64,000 nucleotides of DNA from Ianthella basta (GCA_964019415.1 OZ025877.1:6089185-6153184); one strand, 5' to 3'; positions 17,209-30,683 are shown, counted from the first letter of the stretch. Program-made: numbers and translations. The notes: generated by a model from the letters alone, not told the origin.

Positions 17209-20200
17209 TCAGACATGAGACTGTGCATGTGGGATGAGTGAATGTGATGATACATTAGAGTCTTTGGTTGGGGGCACGGTCCGCAGGTGACTGCAATGGA
17301 GAAACTGCTGCACTTTCTGATTACGCTCACACAGATAACAACTGAGCAGGACAATCAGCACAGCAAGTATTACAAATAGTGCAACAGCAACCACACTCAG
17401 TGCTGCTAACACAACTGAATGATCTGGGTTGAGAAGGAGGAAGCAATTAAAGCAACAGAATGAACAACTCCAATATAGAGACATTCACAGGGCAACTTTA
17501 TAGCTACAATTTGTCTGTATTGGCTCTGTTTATTTAACCAAACTATTTGTGCATACCACACACTCACTGTCAGGTGTGCTCTGAACAGTCAGGGATACTC
17601 CTCGGAATTCACCACGCGATTCCCCAGTCCACACTCCACACCGATACACACCACTGTCTTGCTGTTGTGCGTTGCAGATATGCAGGTCAAGGGATACTTG
17701 GGCAAGTGTGCCATCTTCAGAGTGCACATGTGTGTCCGTCTGAACATAGAACACTCTGCCAACAGCCACAAGGTTCTGCTGGCAAACCATTTCTGGACTG
17801 TTAGTGGCTTCCATAGAGGATATTCCTGTAATTAATCCTTGTGGGCCAGACCAGTACACCTGACTGAGGTTGGTGTCAGCAGCAGTGTTGATGACACAGG
17901 GAACCCGCAGATTGTGACCTTCAAGCACTGTCATCTCCCTACTGGGCTCCTCAACGAAGGAAGTCTCATGCAACCAGTCTACAAGAGAACGATGGAGAGA
18001 GGGAGAGGTGATTTGTATATGGTGATTCAGTGCCAGCTACTGGGGCAGTGACCTTAACCCTTAAATTGCCTTGCCATGCAACTATTAGAAGCCTAAGATT
18101 GGACACTGACCAATAAATTGATCATATAATAATAATGTGTTTAGCTTAGTCAACCAATAGTATTTACTAATGAGCATGTTAATGTAATTATAGGTTAAAC
18201 AAAGATGCACAACATGCGGTATATACAAGTATATCAGTGGTGCCCTCTCTGTGCTTAAGAGCAGATGTAGGACACATGAATGATGACTGATCCTCTGGGA
18301 TCTATGTAGTTATACTGTTTACAACTGTACAAAGTAGACAGATATCAATTGTCAGCTTCAAATCAGATGTTGTGACTCAATCTAGGGTCCTCTTCAATCA
18401 CTGATGGTAACCATGGGTTACAATCAAATGTCCGATCTAACTATAACCTTTGTGTAAAAATGTATATCTGAACGGATTTATGGGCCACATACAGCATCTG
18501 CATGTGTATTCACATGAATAAATATGCATGGACATGTAGCCCTGGCCATGAATGTGGGGGAAGTGCTCCACATACCAATAGTCACATGGTATTGAATCAG
18601 CCGCAAAGTCTGCCGAAATGCATACATCCCAGCTGTTTCCATGGTGACATTGCTGACCCGAAGCAGGCTCAGCATCTGGATATTCTTACTGTTCACCTCG
18701 CAAGAGTCACTCCAGGTCACCTGAAGCACCTCAGTTCCTTGTCCTCCTTTCTGGGCACCATGGAGTTGTTCAGCTTGCCTGATACATCGCTCACTTTTGC
18801 AGTCAACACACAGGTCATTGGCACTGACTGTCTTTGCCCTCAGTTTGCGTCCATTTTGTTCCCAGTGTGAAGAGGCGGGGCTCTTGACAACAGTTGAGAG
18901 GCAGAGGTAATGAGAGGAGCCTACCCGCCATTCTGTTTGAATATTCTGGACATCCCTAGCAACACCATTCAATGGTGGGTTGCTAAGTTGATAGAGAATG
19001 CTATCTACTGAGCGTCCTGGGGAGGGGGAGGAAGGAACAAGACCACTAAGTTAAACACTCAATTACCTAATTTGCAGTAATCACATAGTCAAGCAAATTG
19101 TATTAGTACATTCAATTTACAACATGTTGGTCACTCCAACATACCACATAACTACTGTAATATGCCCAGTCTTAAGCAGATAAAGTAACTTAGTCTACTG
19201 TGCAACCTATTGATTACACCATATAATTACGACTGTGTACTTCGTGCACTTCCTGAACTTCCCATACTGCCTTGCAGAGTTGGCAGAGACAGCTATCCAG
19301 GACAGAGCCCACAGCTACTTAGCAACCTGGAATCCCTTCAAAACACCCATAGAATGTGGTCATATATAATGTGTTCCTGACAGTGAGAAGCTTTCCAATT
19401 AACAAATGCTATATACAACACAACTAGGTGTTTTACCGGGTGTCACTATCAAGTACCAGTTTAGGAAGTCACAGCACGGATACAGCGACCTCAAGCATGA
19501 CATAATGTCTGCTACTATACATCTGCACATAACTTAGTCCTGGAGCCTCTCTATGCATAATAGTGGTCACTACATAAGAGACAACAGTGCACTATATAGC
19601 TAGCCTTCCCTCACCCACACCAACATGCAATTATAACAGAACATTGCACTTCACCTATACAACAAGGTATACACTTGTCTCATTTAAAGCAGCTAGGTCA
19701 GGAGGTCCCACCAGTGGCCACATTATAGACAGGTCTCACATGTACATGTGCAAATGGAGCATACAGTAATATACTCACTTGTTGGTATTGTAATCTGCAT
19801 TGACTGGGAGCTGCTACAGGTCTCTCGGTGCACAATGCACTTAGCATTAGCAGTATCAAACGAGTGTCGCTGAGTGCTATAGATGGAGCTGTACAAGACC
19901 AGACTACCTGAGTTAGGGTCAATGCCCTGGATGGCCATGGCTGGCTTGCAGATGTTCAAGGCAGCGGTGGTTACATTGTCAACTGTGTATACAACATCCT
20001 GCTGGTTGCGCATCTCATGCCACTCAAAGTAGCTATCTGAGCGAATGACAATCTTTCTGCAGTAGTGTTCACTGGGTTTAACGTTTGCTGGTTGTATTTC
20101 CCAGGTTACGGTTTGGCGCTGTTCCTTGGGCACTTCCAGGCCACAAGTCCCAACAGGGCACTTCACTTCTGCTAGAGAGTTGTTGAGTTTGTAGACATAG

Positions 20201-20408
20201 CCTGGACAGTGTTTGCTGCCTTCAGCTGTACTAGACGTGGCTGTGTACGTAGAATAAGGGAACGAACAGGCGCAGTGTGACTGTCACTTCGGGATACTCT
20301 CACAGGTTACTCTACGGCATGGCTAGCTAGTTACCTAGCGTACCCATACTTACCAATCTGAAGAGAGCCAGAGAGAAGGATCAAGCCAAGAAACCACAGC
20401 TCAAACAT
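17209..20408 (-). CDS. Receptor B: kinase-less paralogue of receptor A
   Basis: Five exons: 20408-20354 (signal peptide MFELWFLGLILLSGSLQI), 20240-19779, 19016-18576, 17978-17568 and 17423-17209 (transmembrane plus short tail); all joins are phase 1; 527 residues. The exon plan matches receptor A but stops after the membrane helix (HSVVLAALSVVAVALFVILA), with a roughly 40-residue tail that contains PPTKD and ends QSHV, a class I PDZ ligand. Domain 3 is Ig-V-like (VPCVINT...QVYWS...DSGVYRC). Its first ~39 residues are nearly identical to A and the rest is unrelated to A but nearly identical to C. It may bind the same ligands as A without signalling through a kinase, act as a decoy or co-receptor, or mediate adhesion. 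Confidence 0.88.
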
Positions 20409-20791
20409 TTTTTGCAGATTCAGCTATGACCCCAATTGCACTGCCCTTTTACCATCGGTACAGTTAATTAGCTGATCGTATGACGCGCTTCCCATCCCAC
20501 GTGCTCCAGCGCCAGCAAATGGCGCGGTGCGCGGCAAATGAATTTTACAGGTTTGCCTTGCCACAGAGTATATATCTGTGGTACTGGCGGACTATTTGCT
20601 GAAACCCATGGGTCGACATCTGAGGCTCATAGCCAGCTCGTCCACGAGATCAAGCTGCTACTGCTGCTGGTCACCAGTTGGTCGGGTGCCTCTCTAGCTC
20701 CTTTTGTTTTGTGCTTGTTCCTGTCATTTTCTTGTCTGTTGCCTTGTCTGCTCTTGGTCAATTATCCATCATAAACTTCTGGATCATCAAC

Positions 20792-20877
<86 letters not shown>

Positions 20878-22384
20878 CATTGACCCACTACATACACCCA
20901 TCCAAGCATAGGGAAGGCACCATCAGTGACATAAACTATATGGTATATAATCCTGTAGGAAAGCTGATGGTTCAGGTATGTATAATATCATATCAGGGAC
21001 CAGAGCAACTCTATTAAACTCTTTTTCATTCAATTGTACTTTCCAGAGCAAGTAGAATGTAAACCAATCAGGCAAAGTAAGGTCACAGGTGGTCATGCAG
21101 GGGAATAGTACAGCTTCAGGTGACGTACCTAATCGCACCCTTTTGAGATTCTTACAATGTTAAAGTACTTTCCTGTAAAGTGTTGGTTGCGATTGTAATT
21201 TCTGGAACAAGCCATGCCGATGATAAAGCCTCACTGTGGGAAACACATCTGGTCTTGGAGCGGGACACATGTGAGATCTAGAGGATCAGTTATCAAACTA
21301 GTTTGTACATTCCATGCAACTGTAGCTACGTAGCTACACATTACATAGAGTGTAAGTTGCCCTGTGTTCATTACTGACTGGGGCCAATTTTCCCTTCCCT
21401 AGCTGCCTATATATATCTTTCTTTGAGTTATGACTGCCATTAGAATTGTACCAGTTAGTGGTTACAAAGTTATATAGAGTAGTGGAAAGATAATCCAACA
21501 ACTAAGTGTCTTGTGGATGTGTTATAATGTGAATTTTAGTGTAGAAAGATGGTGGGTAAAAGGACCAGCTTGCATGGAGGATGTTTACTGAGTACCTCGC
21601 TATAGAAGGTAGAGTGAGTGTAGGTGAGGTGGGGGTATGCAGGTTATTATAGCCAGAATCTTTCATGTAAAGTCCTGAAAGGTGAAAGGTGAAAGGGCCA
21701 TGCAAGCTGGAATTTAAGGGGTCGTTGTAACCTGAGCATGCATATGTGTGTGTGTGTGTGTGTGGCATGTGCGTGGCAGTAGTGAAGGGCTGCTGGATTA
21801 CTAGCCTCATTCCCAGGCTGTCTGTATTAATTAGTGTGGGAGCGTAAGACTGCGGTTGCACACAGAGCCACTCTTGGTATTGATGATCCACTCCCAAATA
21901 AAATATATACTGGCTGCACGAATCTGAACTTGATCAACCCATTGGTCTACAACAGCCTCACACCTTTGCTCCATACAATATAACACCGATTCAACCAATT
22001 CAGAGCCTTCAACAAATTTACATATTGAATTCGAACACTGTAAATTAGTCATGGACCATAATTTTGTGCATGGGACCGCACCTTTACGCATATGATGAAT
22101 GAAGATTTCGCAGGTTTTTATTAAGTTTATATTGTGCTCACCTCCCATATAATAGCACATTGCACATATGCTCTATTTAATTGTACTGAAGTGAGTGTAG
22201 CCTTCAGCTTGTGTCACTTTCCAAGAACTGCGTGAAGAGGGACTTACTTCTTTCTCCACACACAGGGACATTGAGGATGAAACATAAAAGTGTATACAAT
22301 GAATAGTAGTACGTTGTCTTGCAAACAACAAGGACCACAAGATGGTGCAAGTGTAGGACTAACAAACACAAAATGACAAACCGA
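20409..22384. other. Intergenic between receptors B and C
   Basis: Holds the presumed receptor B promoter (next to 20408) and the receptor C 3' flank. Apart from the CA repeat at 20796-20877 and a short (GT)n near 21748, I see no gene. Unlike the other minus-strand genes, receptor B has no divergent partner here. Confidence 0.55.
20796..20877. repeat. (CA)n microsatellite
   Basis: Pure CA run upstream of receptor B. Confidence 0.98.
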
Positions 22385-25300
22385 TCACACTGACTGAGTG
22401 GTGTGAGTAGATATGAGACTGTGCTTGTGGGATGAGTGAGGTGGTGATGTACCACAGTCTTTGGTTGGGGGCATGGATCGCAAGTGCATGCGATACAGAC
22501 AGAGCCGCACTTTCAGATTACGCGCACACACACAGCAGCCAAGCAGGACAATCAGCACAGCAACTACCACAAACAGCACAAAGGCGATCACACTCAGTGC
22601 TGCTAAAGTGACTGTATATTCTGAGACAGAAGAGGAAGAAAGGTAAAGAGTAGTAACACACTTAACTGAACTGCAAGGATCACAAATACTAATTACACAT
22701 AATTATATGCTGTTGTTGAGATGCTTGGTTCTAAGAGAGCTTTACTTTCCATTCTTCACCCAGCATGCAACTACTAACTGTAGTTTGCCGTTAGCCATTT
22801 GGAGTGTATGGGAGCAAGAGAAAATGTTGCATTGCTGTTTTAGAGTTGGTTTGATGCGGCATGGCCGATTTTCAGATGATATTAGTCGGACTCACAATCT
22901 CAGCCACAAAGCATCCGCTCCTCTAGGTACTTGGGCAATCTGCAAAGCAATACCATCCTACAATGCCTACATCGTTAGATCTGGATATAGAACCTTCCTT
23001 TCTGACAAGCAACCATAAGCTACACTCGTAGATACGTAGAGTGTTCTTACTGAACCACAGTAGCCCATGTACATGCAAATAAAATATACTTAATAGACGT
23101 CACGCAACTAAGTTAAGTTCATCAATCGTGTAGCGAAGCAAAGGAATGAACAAAAGAGAGCTTTGAGAACTTCGATGTGTAGATGGGGGTCTACACATAC
23201 AAATGTGTAAAATGAACCACAAACACTAGGTCAAGCGTGGGGTCATGTAACTTCCCAATGTTACACATGTGACATTGGGAAGTTACGTGAGAAATTATTT
23301 GTGCATACCACACACTCACCGTCAGGTGTGCTCTGAACAGTCAGGGATACTCCTCGGAATTCACCACGCGATTCCCCAGTCCACACTCCACACCGATACA
23401 CACCACTGTCTTGTTGTTGTGCGTTGCAGATATGCAGGTCAAGGGATACTTGGGCAAGTGTGCCATCCTCAGAGTGCACACGTGTGTCTGTCTGAACATA
23501 GAACACTCTGCCAACAGCCACAAAGTTCTGCTGGCAAACCATTTCTGGACTGTTAGTGGCTTCCATAGAGGATATTCCTGTAATTAATCTTTGTGGGCCA
23601 GACCAATACACCTGACTGAGGTTGGTGTCAGCAGCAGTGTTGATGACACAGGGAACCCGCAGATTGTGACCTTCAAGCACTGTCATCTCCCTACTGGGCT
23701 CCTCAATGAAGGAAGTATTACGCAACCAGTCTACAAACAAATGGTGGAGAGAGATGATTGATTCATTAAATACTTACACGAGTCGATTGTGGTAGATGCA
23801 GGATAATTACAGTGCACATGGTTGAATAGGAAGGAATGACAATCTTAATCATAACATATTGGACTTGACCGTGAATATATAAGCTATAATATATAATAAT
23901 TCCATTCTATTCATGATACCTACACTACAGTACTCATTGTGTGCAACAAGTGTGCTGACAAGTGAAGCATGCAGTAGCTCACCAACAGTAACATGGTACT
24001 CCTGGCGGAATTCAGTTATTATCTGTGTGAATTGCACAACATAGTCTCCACTGTCTTCCAGATTGGCATCAGCCACTCGCACAAATGACATTAAAGTGAT
24101 GGTGGAAGGTTCCTGCCCAAAGCAAGGAGTCTCCCATCTCCCCACAATGGCTGCTGGAGGATGGGTAGAGTTCAATCCGGCCATTCTCTCAGCCTCTTTA
24201 ATGCATTCCTTCTGTCTACAGTCAGTGCACCGCTCTGTGGCTATGGGTACTTCAATAATGTCAAGATCCGTTCCCTTATAGCTCCACTGTGATCTCATCT
24301 TCCTTGATCCCTCAACAGTCACACAAAGGATGTCTGATGAGCCAACATTAATGTGCCAAGGCAGAGGTGTGTTGGAATCAGCTGGCAATCTGGGGCTAGC
24401 TTTTGAATACTGAGGCCGAACCTCTTGCTTATCTACACATTATGGGAGAAAACATGGGAGAATTAAGCACCAAATAAAAATGCATTATGGGTGATGCATA
24501 TACAGTGGAACCCTTACAATGCAGACACACTTAGGAACAAGAAATGAGTTCTTTTCAGAGGTATGGAATACATTCCCATTTGTTATCCAATCATTGTATG
24601 AATGAACAGTAACATAATCAGATAAAATTTTAGAGGTGGAGAAGTAGTTTTGTGTGCTCCATTCGCCAAAGATTATATTAAAGGCTAGCTGTGTCAGGGG
24701 CGGCTGAGCAACTTCCCAGTTGGGGGGGCGAGTATGATTATAGCCCTGGCGCGGCGAGTTGTACGCTGGCACAGTCCATGCATGCATTGCTGTCTGAGCT
24801 GACTTGTCTATACTTGACATTGATAAAAAGAAATTAAATACTGTTACAGATCTACTTATGTACAAAATAGAGTCTCCTTCAGGGTTTTGGTGATGTTGGT
24901 GAGTCACCAAAATTTGTGACCTATCAGGATTTGGATGTGTGTGTGGGGGGGGGGGGGGGGGGGCAATTGCCCCCCCTGCCCCCCCTGTTCCGCCGCCCCT
25001 GTGTGTGTGCACTGAGTTTTCCCACACTACAGGCAGTTTGGCAAGCCTTCAATGACGATTCACGGTGCTCTGCAATTTCTGTGCTGTCACTTGTCTGATG
25101 TAGTGGTACAAATAGTGAGTGGCCATTTTCAGGCATCTGATCGAACTGTCCAGATTATTAATACAGTGTTCTATGTGCCAGTGCACCAAGTACACTGTCC
25201 ACAAAATGGATTAACGCGGTGTCCACATTTCAAGGGGAAGTCTATACTGCTAGATAGGATCAATCAGTTGACTTGTGTCTGTATATTAAATTGAGGTGTC

Positions 25301-28300
25301 TGCCTTTAAGGGGGGTCCGCAACAACCTAACAAGGGCAAGGCGCTTAACTAATGGATGCGTCAAGATAATATGCAGTGTCACCAAACATACACTGACAGA
25401 GAACGTTCGAGAAACGTTCAAGAACGTTCAAGAAACAAGGAGGCTGGAGCGGGGACTCATTCTCATTCAGCATTACATGGAATCAATTGCACCAGCTTCA
25501 TAAAAGAAATGTCTAACACACTTGCAACAATTCCTACATCTGTAGACATCTAAGGATGAATTAAATGAATTAACCACGCTAACTCAGTGAGAGTTACCAA
25601 AATTATAGACTGTGGCAAATGTGTTATAATTATACAAAATTTCTTCAAAATACAAGCTGGGTGTGTGCCTGAAGGAGACTTTAGGACTCTGAAAGGTCTC
25701 CTTCAGATACACATCCATACAGACTACTTTGTGTATACAACATGGGTGTGCTGCATTGATTGGCATTCCATTATGCAGTTTACATGGTATACTGATGGCT
25801 CTGTTCCTGGTCATCCTGAGGTGAAACAGTTAGTGGAAGGAGTAAAGAAGCTGGGCATTGAGGAACATGCAGCACGCACAAGACAACAGAAGGCTGCAGC
25901 TAGAGCCAACACACTCAGCAAACGACAGGAACTGACATCTGTTCTCAAGTGCAAAGGTAGAGAGAGACTAGAGGCCAAAGTTCAAGAGGTGGAACAGGCC
26001 AAGGATGATGGGTGCAAGATGTTTGCTGCACTCAGGGCTCTTGGCATCAGATCAACATCTGGAGTGAGCATCACTGACAGTGAAGTTAGAGCATTACACA
26101 ACATTGAAACACAGGCCTCACTACTTACTGCACACTTCAAAGTTTTGTTTGCTCCCAACATGACAACCAACCCCCGCCCTCCACTGTGTACTGAACTGTG
26201 TTATCCCATCACTTAAATGGAGGTGAAAAACGTAGCCTGAACTTCTGAAGTATGTGTGTGCTCACAGTGAAACCGCCGAGTGGATTGCCAACCTACTGAA
26301 TGTGGCTGTAGAAGGCAAAATCCACCTGAATGACATTGGAGATGGCACACTCATTCCTCTTCAGAAGCCAGGCAAGCCACGAGGTCCTTTGTCCAACCTG
26401 AGACCAGTGGTGTTATTAAATGGCATCCGGAAGCTACTGTCACTCATCCTTCTCAAGAGATTCAGTCCCTATGCAAATTCCTACATCCCTGCTACCCAAG
26501 CTGGTTTCAGAAAGGGCCACAGCTGTGCTGACATATTCTTTGCCAAGAGGTTGATCTGCTCAATGGCCCTACTGACAGACACCCTCAAGAGAGACTATTC
26601 TGGAATCTCTTCTGGCAGCAAGTGGAGAAAAGGAGGATGTATACCAGATAGCCCACACCCTACTAACTGATACCAGTCTGTCAGTCAGAATTGGAGAAGT
26701 AAATGGTCAATGCTTCCAGTCAACAGTTGGGGTCCCACAGGCCTTGGTACGCCCAGTCCTATTATGCGGGTGTGGGACTTGGGGGCTCACAGCAGCACTA
26801 ACCGAGAAGCTGTGTGCACTACACCGCTGACATTTACGAGTGATGGTAGGCTATCAGTGGCCCAAGCAAATCAGGAACACTATCTACCACTTCTGACTTG
26901 ACACAGACATGACCACTATCCCATGACCTACAGAGGGCCAGACTAAGGCTACTCGGTCATTGCTTACGGCTGCCTAGAGATGCACCGGCCCAAAAGGCTC
27001 TAGATCTGACTGTGCACGCAATACCTAAGGCTGGAAGAGGCAGGCCCAGGACCTGTTTACTGAGCACCCTAAGATCAGAGCTAGAGACAGTGGGCCTGAA
27101 CCTTAGAACTGCAAGCAGTTACGTATCCATGCAGTGGACAAAGACAAGTAGGAAGAGACAATAGAGCGCATATACTCTGCTTAGATATACTTTTGTTACC
27201 ACAGCATGAGTAATAATGTATATTATGGTGATGATGATGATAATGATGATGATGATGATGATGATGATGGTGCACGGACAATTAGAGCAAATGACATTAT
27301 GTAACCATTATGCGTGCAGGAATGCAGAGTTTTCTGAACTGTGCCCCAATTCAAATACACATTTAAAAAGCATATGCATGACACACCACGCATGTTCGTA
27401 GCATGCATTAATGCATGTGTTTGGGCTTACCACTTTGTACAGTAAAGGTGAAGGAGCTGTTAGCTGTTTGACCTTTGGATCCAGTAACAGAGCAGTTGGC
27501 AGATCTCCCTTGTAGAAGAGTCACTCTTGACAGCATACGCTTTTCACTGTCAAGGTCTATAATGAGACTACCATTATCTCTGTCAACAGATAGAAACCTG
27601 TGGTACTCATCCAGGCAGCAGCGACTGGAGCGAATGGTGTTATAGGCTGCCTTATACCTCCTATCACACTCAGCTACAGACATGGATGTATTCACAAGCA
27701 CCTTTGGATAGATTGTTTGATTGTTCAAAAGTATTGAGTTGTGATGCAATACAACAGACTGATTTTGATAAAGGACTACTTTGCGGCAAGTTTCTTCGAA
27801 TCCAGTACGTTCTGAAAGCAGAATCTCCCAAGCAGCCTCTACCACTGGGAGCTGCACAGTGTCCACAGCAGGTGGGCAAATCACTTCTTGTACTGTTGCA
27901 TTGAACAATCTTGTATATCCAGTGCAGTCTGTGCCATTGATGAGCAGGGCTCCTTCTGCAATAAGCAAAAGACATGCAATGCAAACTGAACACCACACAC
28001 AATATACTGTATAGTGTAATTCACAGCTTCTATCTTTAATGGCATAGGTAATGGGAGTCTGAGGTGCCCACTTGACTCAGTGGTAACTAGTGAGAGTCTG
28101 AGGTGCCCACTTGACTCAGTGGTAACTAGTGGGAGTCTGAGGTGCCCACTTGACTCAGTGGTAACTAGTGGGAGTCTGAGGTGCCCACTTGACTCAGTGG
28201 TAACTAGTGGGAGTCTGAGGTGCCCACTTGACTCAGTGGTAACTAGTGAGAGTCTGAGGTGCCCACTTGACTCAGTGGTAACTAGTGGGAGTCTGAGGTG

Positions 28301-30683
28301 CCCACTTGACTCAGTGGTAACTAGTGAGAGTCTGAGGTGCCCACTTGACTCAGTGGTAACTAGTGAGAGTCTGAGGTGCCCACTTGACTCAGTGGTAACT
28401 AGTGGGAGTCTGAGGTGCCCACTTGACTCGGTGGTAACTAGTGGGAGTCTGAGGTGCCCACTTGACTCGGTGGTAACTAGTGGGAGTCTGAGGTGCCCAC
28501 TTGACTCAGTGGTAACTAGTGGGAGTCTGAGGTGCCCACTTGACTCGGTGGTAACTAGTGGGAGTCTGAGGTGCCCACTTGACTCAGTGGTAACTAGTGG
28601 GAGTCTGAGGTGCCCACTTGACTCAGTGGTAACTAGTGGGAGTCTGAGGTGCCCACTTGACTCAGTGGTAACTAGTGGGAGTCTGAGGTGCCCACTTGAC
28701 TCAGTGGTAACTAGTGGGAGTCTGAGGTGCCCACTTGACTCAGTGGTAACTAGTGAGAGTCTGAGGTGCCCACTTGACTCAGTGGTAACTAGTGAGAGTC
28801 TGAGGTGCCCACTTGACTCAGTGGTAACTAGTAAGAGTCTGAGGTGCCCACTTGACTCGGTGGTAACTAGTGGGAGTCTGAGGTGCCCACTTGACTCAGT
28901 GGTAACTAGTGGGAGTCTGAGGTGCCCACTTGACTCAGTGGTAACTAGTGGGAGTCTGAGGTGCCCACTTGACTCAGTGGTAACTAGTGGGAGTCTGAGG
29001 TGCCCACTTGACTCAGTGGTAACTAGTGAGAGTCTGAGGTGCCCACTTGACTCAGTGGTAACTAGTGAGAGTCTGAGGTGCCCACTTGACTCAGTGGTAA
29101 CTAGTGAGAGTCTGAGGTGCCCACTTGACTCAGTGGTAACTAGTGAGAGTCTGAGGTGCCCACTTGACTCAGTGGTAACTAGTGAGAGTCTGAGGTGTCC
29201 ACTTGACTCAGTGGTAACTAGTGGGAGTCTGAGGTGCCCGCTTGTACAGAACTACAAGATAAGTTCTACAGACTGTATAGACAAACAGGTAGTGGGTGCA
29301 CAATACACACACTTCCAGATTTAGTATAGGTACCTAAATATATTATGTATACTTCCTAAACTTCCATCCCTGATAGACTGGGATCATGTATATTCATCAC
29401 AGCAGCACCACAAGTTCTAAGGCATCCACAGTCCGTGTTGGGATAGGACCCTGCCATGCTTGGTGCTGTCACAAAAGGTTAGTGAGCCAGTGTATATATG
29501 TATTCACTGCATGGTGTACTTCCCTGTAGCAGTTCCATCAATGACATCAAGTGTGTCATAGCTACATACAGGGCTATTGTGGTCATAAAATCCTATTGCA
29601 CAGCTGCCCATGGTAGACTAGCTTATCATGTAAGAGACACTTGTAGCCTTGTTGAATTCAAACTATGGGCTCCTCTATCTCAACCGGTAACAATGGGACT
29701 ATTAGAAACCTAGTGTGTGCTGCAATTGTGATGCTGCAAATTTCAAGTGCATTGTGTACAGAGAGACCTGTAGCTTATTACTACATATAGTTATGTAGTT
29801 TTGTAGTACATGTATGTATAATTCATCTTGGACTTGGTGTTTCCTGCATAGGAGACAGCTAATTGCAACTATCTATATAAACAGCCAGCCCCCTCACTAA
29901 CCCATACCTATAATAACAAACACATTGCATTACATCCCTCTGCTAAGCAGTTACTGCCTAGTACCCAACCCTGGTTGGGTTTAGAGCAGCTACCTGTATA
30001 ATGTAGCTAGGTCAAGAGGTCCCCACTAGTGGCCAGATTAGGCAGGTCTAACTGCACATGGACGTTGTCTTGTCACTATGCACAGTACTCCCTTGTTGAT
30101 ATGGTAATCTGCATTGACTGGGAGCTGCTACAGCCGATTTCAGAATGGTTGTCCAAAAGGTAAATGGCAAATGGCGTGACATCATAGCAAATGGCAGTAC
30201 TGTACAATAGGAGTGACGTGTTGGCAAGCAGTTAAACTAATAGTGACGTCACGCCATTTGATTGTTCTGCCATTTGCCATTTTGGCCAACCGTTCTGAAA
30301 TCGACTGTACAAGTCACTCAGTACACAATGCACTTAGAATTGCATACAAATGCTGATGACCACTATATGGTGGTGGGAGTAAATGCTCTCTTACAGATAA
30401 GTACAATGAGATGCACAAGCACTATGGTGGTTACATTCAAGTACTGTCACAGCGGTTTACACCACATTGTAATCATTTTGGCTACATGTAGTGTCACTGC
30501 GTTCAGGTAAGAACGTGCACCTATACATACGCACTCGCCCTCTCTCATATACACAACCATAGAGGATAGCTAGCTTAGTTTATAGTCATTAACTCGACTA
30601 TGCAGCTACCTCTGTGCACAACACTCACCAGCCTGAAGAGAACCAAAGAGGAGAATCACCCCAGCAAGCCGCCACTGAAGCAT
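22385..30683 (-). CDS. Receptor C: mosaic kinase-less receptor
   Basis: Five phase-1 exons: 30683-30629 (signal peptide MLQWRLAGVILLFGSLQA), 27955-27431, 24432-23983, 23730-23320 and 22620-22385; 558 residues. Exons 2 and 3 have exactly the lengths of the receptor A equivalents (525 and 450 nt) and are close to them in sequence; exon 4 (411 nt) and the membrane exon match receptor B, as does the 55-nt signal exon. The tail has PPTKD like B and ends TQSV, which is not a strict class I PDZ ligand. Intron 1 is about 2.7 kb and holds a 39-bp array plus a dead B-type first-domain exon. Intron 2 holds a dead LINE. Splicing of the distant signal exon to 27955 is inferred from phase and needs transcript support. 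Confidence 0.82.
24503..24524. other. Break of A/C intron homology at a TACAGTG site
   Basis: Receptor A and C introns upstream of the domain-2 exon stay alignable up to TACAGTG (13509 in A, 24501 in C) and then diverge; C continues with CAGTGGAACCC, like the MITE family end at 5760. A partial MITE insertion is possible. Confidence 0.35.
24695..25001. mobile_element. MITE with CAGGGGCGG ends
   Basis: Begins CAGGGGCGG and ends CCGCCCCTG, with a GTGT-type repeat on each side that could be the target duplication. The interior includes a G18 run followed by a C-rich stretch. It lies in receptor C intron 2. A similar-size element is at 58122-58426. Confidence 0.6.
25806..27150 (+). pseudogene. 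Degenerate non-LTR retrotransposon (LINE) fragment
   Basis: Broken plus-strand reading frames contain non-LTR reverse-transcriptase blocks: DGTLIPLQKPGKPRGPLSNL, RPVVLLNGIRKLL and ATQAGFRKGHS, then in another frame STVGVPQ where the GxPQG block is expected. A helical upstream part (VKKLGIEEH, QEVEQAKDDG) precedes it. Frameshifts and stops separate the pieces and the catalytic YxDD region is not recognisable. It is inserted antisense in receptor C intron 2. The clade cannot be assigned by eye. Confidence 0.8.
28043..29240. repeat. 39-bp minisatellite, about 31 copies
   Basis: Very homogeneous array of a 39-bp unit (GTGGTAACTAGTGGGAGTCT continuing GAGGTGCCCACTTGACTCA) with a few recurring variants (GGGAG/GAGAG, CTCAG/CTCGG). 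The period is divisible by three, so a 414-codon ORF across it is an artefact. It lies in receptor C intron 1. Confidence 0.97.
30093..30490 (-). pseudogene. Relic B-type first-domain exon with inserted MITE
   Basis: Sequence at 30093-30130 and 30308-30490 resembles receptor B exon 2 (19779 upward): GTAATCTGCATTGACTGGGA, CACAATGCACTTAG and GTGGTTACATTCAA all have counterparts. Intron flank similarity continues leftwards to about 29893. The donor GT is changed to GG (plus 30091-30092), and a 177-bp MITE interrupts the exon. It sits between the signal exon and first ectodomain exon of receptor C. Confidence 0.78.
30131..30307. mobile_element. 177-bp MITE with TA target duplication
   Basis: Ends CAGCCGATTTCAGAA and TTCTGAAATCGACTG are inverted repeats extending over about 40 bp (GGTTG.CCAAAA...AAATGGC). 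TA flanks it at 30129-30130 and 30308-30309. Receptor B gives the empty site: GCTACAGGTCTC against GCTA[element]TACAAGTCAC. This matches Tc1/mariner-type targeting. Confidence 0.85.

Noticed and set aside
21831..22160. 109-codon minus-strand ORF in the receptor B-C gap
   Set aside because: No recognisable domain, no splice partner and no codon-level signal; left as intergenic.
28043..29240. Possible CRISPR-like array
   Set aside because: Repeats are directly adjacent with no unique spacers, and the context is a metazoan intron.
28080..29324. 414-codon open reading frame of perfect 13-residue repeats
   Set aside because: The 39-bp minisatellite is divisible by three, so it stays open by chance; there is no non-repeat protein context, and it lies inside an intron of receptor C.
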